Origin: Apiospora phragmitis | Lineage: Eukaryota > Ascomycota > Sordariomycetes > Amphisphaeriales > Apiosporaceae | Length of the DNA stretch: 64,000 bases | Assembly: GCA_038363925.1 (NCBI GenBank) | Contig: JAQQWL010000003.1 | Span: 1,550,001-1,614,000, forward strand | Direction of reading: 5' to 3' | In this document: positions 59,467 to 64,000 of the stretch, piece by piece | How positions within the stretch are numbered: the first letter of the stretch is position 1 | How the letters are laid out: each line of letters begins with the position of its first letter | Notes under the pieces: model-generated | Database searches by the model: none | What the model was told of the DNA's origin: nothing | The model's input: the letters and a program-made list of their open reading frames with translations, nothing else | Made by a program: the position numbers and the translations under genes

Positions 59467-59645
59467 CTATACCTCCTCTTTAAAGGCATGCCCTTATGCC
59501 TTAGTGTAATAAGTTTTAGACGCACATGATTTAGGCTAAGTATAGAGAAACTCTAGGGCTTTTACATAAGGGACGTACAAGGCCCTGCCCGCTTACTAGC
59601 GATCTTACTTAGGCAACTAAAGAGAGCTCCTGTCCGGCAAGTATA

Positions 59646-59657
59646 GGAATCGAACCC
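59646..59657 (-). promoter_or_regulatory. B-box-like Pol III promoter element
   Basis: Minus strand GGGTTCGATTCC, a match to the tRNA T-loop/B-box consensus, followed on the same strand by CTATACTTGCC as in a tRNA 3' half. The matching tRNA 5' acceptor strand is not present, so this is not an intact tRNA gene. Confidence 0.65.
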
Positions 59658-59691
59658 ACGTCTCCTATTCAGCAGGTTGGTCCAGTTATTA

Positions 59692-59821
59692 TATTACAGT
59701 GCGTATAGACTAACCACTACGCCATAAAGTAAAAGCTTCGGAAATAACTAGATAAGTTATTTCTGTTTAATTCTATATTATAAGCGTTACCCCGTACGGG
59801 AGATAACCGTCGGCCGTAATA
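59692..59821 (-). repeat. 5' terminal repeat of the TRIM candidate
   Basis: Differs from the other repeat at about 11 of 130 positions, all transitions and nearly all CpA/TpG to TpA. The A-box-like word here (59,706-59,724) reads TGGCGTAGTGGTTAGTCTA. The 9-bp hairpin is still perfect because both arms changed together. Confidence 0.85.
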
Positions 59822-60103
59822 GTATAGTTATTTAATTAAGTATTTATTAATCTTTTAAAAAAAAAAAAACTTTTAAACTTTTTTATTAAGTACTCGGTAT
59901 AATTATTATAAATATAACCGATTTAAGCGAGTAAGAAGTAATTATTATATATTAACGAAATTTTAAAATCGTTATTAATAGCGTAGCTTTTTTTTATTCT
60001 TTATTCGAGTTTATATATAATAAGTATTTACCGTAGTTTTCGTAATTTAAAAAGTGTAATTCTTAAGATCGTTAACTATTCGTTAATATTTAGGTTTCGA
60101 GGC

Positions 60104-60801
60104 TGTAACGAACGCTATCCGGGTTTTAAAGAAACTTAGTAAGACGTACTAAAGTTTATGTTAATAATACGAGAGAGTATTTAAACGTGCGATAAAAGTC
60201 CGCTTTTATCGATATAATAAGTAATAGCTTATAAGAACGAAAATAATTAAGGTGCGTAGATTTAAAAGTATTTATAATAAAGTTATTAAAGCTATTTACT
60301 TTATTAATAAGTTAAGATTAATATTTAAATTAATTATTAAAATAAAAAATGTTTATATAAAATATATAAAAAATATTTATAATTATATATTTAATCTTTT
60401 TTTTATTAATCCGTTATCGCTTAATAATCTCGCTTAAACGTACTCGGCGCTACTTAGTGATCTCTTTTAATTACGCTTTACGCTACTTAGTAATCTTTCT
60501 TAATCACGCCCCGCGCTACTTAATAATCTTTTTTAATTACGCCTCGCACTATTTAATAATCTCGCCTAAGCGTTTATCGCGTTATATAATTTATTAACGG
60601 TCGCCGTTACTTATAAGCGTATTCGTCCTATCGCCGGGCGAGGTAGTATTATTATTACTCGTTATTAAGGAAAATCTAGTTTTATATTAATATAGCTGGC
60701 GGTACGGTCTATAACTATAGTATTATAGCCTGGTCGGGGTATGGTAGTTTCGTACCGGTAAATAGGGTCTTTTAGCCGTATAGTTAAGTCGGGTTATAAT
60801 A
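60104..60801 (-). mobile_element. Minus-oriented gypsy LTR
   Basis: Begins TGTAACGAACGCTATC, an unaltered reversed LTR end, and ends GGGTTATAATA. Length 698 bp. The sequence to its right (60,802 onward) resembles the internal sequence to the right of the LTR ending at 54,881. It is therefore the 3' LTR of a further minus element, and may also be the 5' LTR of the element at 54,882-60,103. Flanking five bases are GAGGC and TTATC, which do not match each other. Confidence 0.75.
60425..60565. repeat. 33-bp tandem repeat in the LTR at 60,104
   Basis: Three full units and a partial one, period 33 bp, each beginning CGCTACTTAGTGATCT or a transition variant. It occupies the same part of the LTR as the unrelated-looking 34-bp units in other copies. 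Confidence 0.75.
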
Positions 60802-61119
60802 TTATCCTCCTTTTTTTAATTATTTTATCTTTAAAGTATCGATTTTATAAATACCTTAACCGTCCGTTATCGTGATTTATAATAGGTTCTTTTTTTTTAT
60901 CGCTTTTATTATAATATATACTTATTATGAATAGTTACGTCGAAAAATTTTAAATTAAACTTAATCGTTTTTCTACCGTTCGTTATATAGATTTTATCGA
61001 AACTTTTTCTAAATTTAGTTTTAAAATTATACCTTATAATTATTATTTCATAAAAAAGTAATTTTATATAATAATAAAAAGTATTAATAAATATAAAGAA
61101 TATATTCGTATTAATTATA
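60802..61119 (-). pseudogene. Fragment of a further minus-strand gypsy internal region
   Basis: Resembles 54,882-55,110 by eye (shared words such as TTTAAAGTA, GTTCTTTTTTT and TTTATTATAATAT). It is interrupted by the Fot1-like element at 61,120 and appears to continue after it, to 63,248. Confidence 0.65.
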
Positions 61120-62980
61120 ACGTATCCCATAAGCGAATATCCTATATAAGCGAATGTCCCACTTTTATAAATTTCCTTATAGCTTTAACCTTTTTTTATA
61201 TTCTTTTACGTCTGAAAATATTATAACTTTAAAAAGAGAGTGTTATAATTTTAGCGCTTTAAACGCTCTAAAAAGACTTAACTTTAAACGTACGAAAAGC
61301 TACATTAATTTATTACGTTTTATCGAAAACTTTATAGCGTAAACGAAATAATTAACCTATACAACGCGAAATATTTACGAATTCTCAAAAGTTTTTAAAT
61401 TTCGAAAAAAATACGATTATTTAATATATTATTAATTTAAATACGCGATCGTTTCTTCCCCGGCTAAGTAATATAAAAGATATAGCGAATTAATTATTTA
61501 GTTTATATAACGCGGGACGCGTCGGCGTTAATTAGACCTTTAACTTCGTACGACGATAACTAAACCTCCGGACGCGTTTTAACCGAAGAATCGATTATTA
61601 AAAAGTCCTTTATAAAAATCCCGACGCGTATCGCGCATAGTTTACCCTCGTACGGAATATAATTTATAAATACGAGATCTAAAAAGAGGATATTTATAAC
61701 TTCGATAAAACCGGCTTTTTTATAAACTAAATCTCGTCCGAAATAATCGTAACCACCTCCGATTAACGCGGAAAGCCTAAAATAATATAATAAAAGAACC
61801 GGGAATAGGTTATAATTATTTAGGGCGTCGGATTACACGGTTACGCCATCCTTCCGTACATCATTTTTACTAAAAAAACGCACCTCTTTTCCTAGTACAA
61901 AAACAGCTTATTACTAAAAGACTAGGTGATCGTAATTACAAAAAATAGCTAAACTATAAATAAAAGAGGCGAGAACTAAATTTAACACTTTAATTAATAT
62001 ATTAAGTCTTATACGAAAGGTTATTATCGCCTTTTAATCCTAAACGGCCACGAAAGCCACCACTCGATAGCTTTCGAGCTCTACTATAAAAAGAACTCGA
62101 TTATTATACTTTATATACCTTCTCATTCGTTATATAAGCTCTAACCTTTTAATATCGGCTATTTTCGTATATTAAAAAAGGTGTACGGGAAAGAAATTAA
62201 ATATTTTATACGGGCGCATATCACCTATATCTTAAAAGAGGACTTCTTACTAACGTTTTTAAAAGCGTTCTAAGCGACTTTCACCGTTTCGAATATACGA
62301 GGAGGCTTTCAAAAAATAGGACTCGTCTCGTACAATCCGGAATATATTATTTTATAATTAGATATAAAACTACGTACTCTAATACCTCTGGGGACGTTTT
62401 CCGGCCTATTTCTTCTTTAAGAATTAAAAACCTTAAATAACCCGATTAAAACTTAATCTTAAACCGAATACGTTCGAAACCGTATTATATAATATTAAAA
62501 TAACTTTCCGATATTTATTTTAACTAGCTTTAATTAAATCGTAAAAGTTATAACGTATATTATATACCGAGTTACTCTTTTAAAAAATAAAAACGCAATA
62601 TTTCGAAAAATAAATAAGATACTTAGCCGGCGCCGCCGTATAAAAAAGAAACGGCTATAAAATAGAAAATTACTTCGTATATAAGCTAAAAAAGACTTAT
62701 AGTTTTAAAAAAACGTTAATAAATAATTATAAAACGAATCGTATCGAAAGAGTAATTATATAAAGACGTTTAAGACACGCTTATAACGTTATAAAATCTA
62801 CGGAAAGCCCGGGTATAATACGCGTACTTATTAAAATAATATAGAAATATCTAGAGATAAGAATTCTAATTAATTTTAATATTTTAAATACGTTATAATA
62901 AAATTAACTTATATTTTATTAAAAAAGGTATAAAAAAATAAGACATTCGCTTATATAAGATGTTCGCTTATAAAATACGT
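61120..62980 (+). mobile_element. Fot1/pogo-like DNA transposon with both TIRs (copy B), TSD TA
   Basis: A 1,861-bp element with inverted ends. The left end starts ACGTATCCCATAAGCGAA; the right end, reversed, starts ACGTATTTTATAAGCGAA. Both continue with a second copy of the ATAAGCGAA word (about 46 bp of TIR). TA duplications lie at 61,118-61,119 and 62,981-62,982. Fot1 elements are about 1.9 kb, so the size fits. Transposase traces on the plus strand are IYNFDKTGFF (first catalytic Asp) near 61,690-61,720, VIII*GVGLHGYAILPYIIF near 61,810-61,870, and LILNGHESHHS (second Asp changed to Asn) with LYIPSHSLYKL near 62,035-62,140. Stops and transitions show RIP. Confidence 0.88.
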
Positions 62981-62982
62981 TA

Positions 62983-63248
62983 TATATAATAATATTAAAG
63001 TTTTATTATCTTTTTTATAACGTATATAAAACGAGCATAACCGCTTATCTTAGGAAAAGTCCGCCGCGAAGGCTTATTTCTTAAAGCTTTAACGCTAAAT
63101 TAACGAAACCGTTGCTCGCTTTATTCGTTTCCGTAAATAGAAAGAAATAGCTCGTACCTAAGGGGTTAAATTAGTGTAACGTGGCTTGCATTCCCTAGAC
63201 GAACTAGAAGAGCAGGAGCGTCAGGAGTCTAAAGCCGTTATAGCCGTT
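62983..63248 (-). pseudogene. Continuation of the minus-strand gypsy fragment
   Basis: From about 63,060 to 63,248 it resembles 55,260-55,470 (shared words around AAATAGAAAGAAATAGCTCGT and GGAGCG). This supports the view that the Fot1-like element and then the LTR at 63,249 inserted into this fragment. Confidence 0.6.
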
Positions 63249-63999
63249 TGTTACGACCTGACCTAAACAGGCGGCCAAGATCCACCACCCGGCACGGAGC
63301 CAGGATAACCCGAGGCGTTTACGAAATCCTATATAACAAACTAATCCATAATAACGCCCCATTAACGATAATAGCCCCACTATACCGCTATAGAACGTCG
63401 ATAAGTAATAACACGATAATAGCACACTACAACCAGCCAATTAAGGATGGACCAAGGTGGACAAATAAGAATAGATAAATAAGAACGGACAAACAGAGCA
63501 AGGCAGATAATAAAGGATGGCTTAAAAGTTACATATAGATAAGATAAGGGAGCTACAAGATCACGACGCTCCTAGTGGTCCAGGAGCGACGAAATCACGA
63601 CGCTCCCGGTGATCTAGGAGCGACGGGATCACGACGCTCCCGGTAATCCAGGAGCGACGGGATCACGACGCTCCTAACGATCTAACTCGGATTAATAAAG
63701 GAAGGATTAAATATATAACGATAAAATATTCCTTATATATTTTATATAAATATTTTTTATTTTAATAATTAATTTAAATATTAATCTTAACTTATTAATA
63801 AAGTAAATAGTTTTAACGAAACTATTACGAATACCTTTAAATTTACATACTTTAATTACCTTTATTCTTACTAATTATTACTTATTATATCGGTAAAAAT
63901 AACTTTTACCGCATATTTAAATACTCTTTTATATTATTAATATAAACCCTAATACGTTTTTATTAAGTTTTTTTTAAAACTTAAATAATATTCGTTATA
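63249..63999 (+). mobile_element. Plus-oriented gypsy LTR at the window edge
   Basis: Begins TGTTACGACCTGACC, identical to the chromovirus 5' LTR start, and ends TTCGTTATA one base before the window ends. Length 751 bp. It is little mutated up to about 63,690. It could be a solo LTR or the 5' LTR of an element lying beyond the window; the right flank is not available. Confidence 0.8.
63542..63682. repeat. 34-bp tandem repeat in the LTR at 63,249
   Basis: Three full units and a partial one, each reading ATCACGACGCTCC...GGAGCGACG. Each unit holds a 6-bp inverted repeat (CGCTCC/GGAGCG). The same unit, inverted, occurs in the solo LTR at 42,232-42,330. Confidence 0.8.
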
Positions 64000-64000
64000 T

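Larger units (their letters stand above)
59337..59821 (-). mobile_element. Candidate TRIM (miniature LTR retrotransposon) with tRNA-like A and B boxes, TSD GTATA
   Basis: Two direct repeats of 130 bp (59,337-59,466 and 59,692-59,821) flank a 225-bp internal region. The repeats have no indels relative to each other, and their ends are TG...CA type. A perfect 5-bp duplication, GTATA, lies outside at 59,332-59,336 and 59,822-59,826. On the minus strand the internal region ends in AAAGAGGAGGTATAG, a polypurine tract next to the 3' repeat, which sets the orientation. There is no coding capacity. An A-box-like word (TAGCGCAGTGGTTAGTCC in the less mutated repeat) and a B-box-like word (GGGTTCGATTCC at 59,646-59,657) have a spacing of about 48 nt across the 5' repeat/internal border. 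It is much less AT-rich than its surroundings. Classification as a TRIM is by structure; Pol III activity is inference. Confidence 0.85.
54882..60103 (-). pseudogene. Minus-strand Ty3/gypsy internal region, inactivated by RIP
   Basis: A related gypsy element in the opposite orientation to the nested chromovirus. On the minus strand the reverse transcriptase is readable as IYIDYRKFNEIIIKNRY near 58,090-58,150. Its catalytic box is VIYLDNILIYTEN near 57,810-57,860 (YLDD to YLDN). The integrase reads LGVKHKLSTAYHP near 56,280-56,320. A pyrimidine-rich tract on the plus strand right after 54,881 is the reversed polypurine tract. It is interrupted by the 485-bp miniature element at 59,337-59,821. 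Its 5' LTR may be the LTR at 60,104-60,801. Confidence 0.8.

Noticed and set aside
59646..59730. Intact tRNA gene at the A/B boxes
   Set aside because: The 5' acceptor strand complementary to ACTTGCC is absent and the A and B boxes belong to a repeated element.

Overview
This is nuclear DNA of a filamentous ascomycete (Pezizomycotina, probably a sordariomycete). The evidence is short spliceosomal introns (about 50-200 bp, GTAAGT/GTATGT donors, CTAAC branch sites), fungal proteins such as a SomA/Flo8-type LisH regulator, PET117, GUF1 and TRAPP Bet3, and a long AT-rich block with the mark of repeat-induced point mutation (RIP): CpA/TpG turned into TpA while CpG is kept.

The window has two parts. 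Positions 1 to about 40,300 are gene-bearing, with normal codon use. In order: a CTNNBL1-like spliceosome protein (minus, cut by the window edge); a histidine-phosphatase/phosphoglycerate-mutase-like enzyme; V-ATPase subunit G (minus); PET117; an EFM2-like methyltransferase; a PhzS/salicylate-hydroxylase-type FAD monooxygenase; a DHA1-type MFS transporter; an MDR-type reductase; mitochondrial GUF1 (minus); a secreted GH16 glucanase (minus); a BAHD-like acyltransferase (minus); the LisH regulator SomA/Som1 (minus); TRAPP subunit Bet3 (minus); and the U5 snRNP 40-kDa WD40 protein. Five unrelated genes in the first 16 kb carry about eleven one-base frame breaks, mostly at short homopolymers, while every gene from 16 to 40 kb reads cleanly. 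This looks more like local consensus error than gene decay.

Positions 40,300 to 64,000 are a gene-free, heavily RIP-mutated nest of mobile elements. A complete Ty3/gypsy chromovirus (47,127-54,800; 638-bp LTRs; TSD TTAAG) sits inside an older, oppositely oriented LTR of a related family. Next to it is a minus-strand gypsy pol remnant. There is also a solo LTR (TSD TCTAT), two further LTRs, two Fot1/pogo-like DNA transposons (one with both TIRs and a TA duplication) and an unclassified stretch.

The most unusual item is a 485-bp element at 59,337-59,821. It has two 130-bp direct terminal repeats of TG...CA type, a perfect 5-bp duplication (GTATA) and a polypurine tract. It has no coding capacity, and it carries tRNA-like A-box and B-box sequences that straddle the 5' repeat/internal boundary. 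It looks like a TRIM (miniature LTR retrotransposon) with a possible Pol III promoter, and may be a non-autonomous partner of the neighbouring gypsy family, whose LTR ends it resembles.

The housekeeping genes serve splicing, vacuolar acidification, cytochrome oxidase assembly, mitochondrial translation, ER-Golgi transport and development. The monooxygenase, transporter and reductase lie side by side and could form a small catabolic or secondary-metabolism group, which is inference only.
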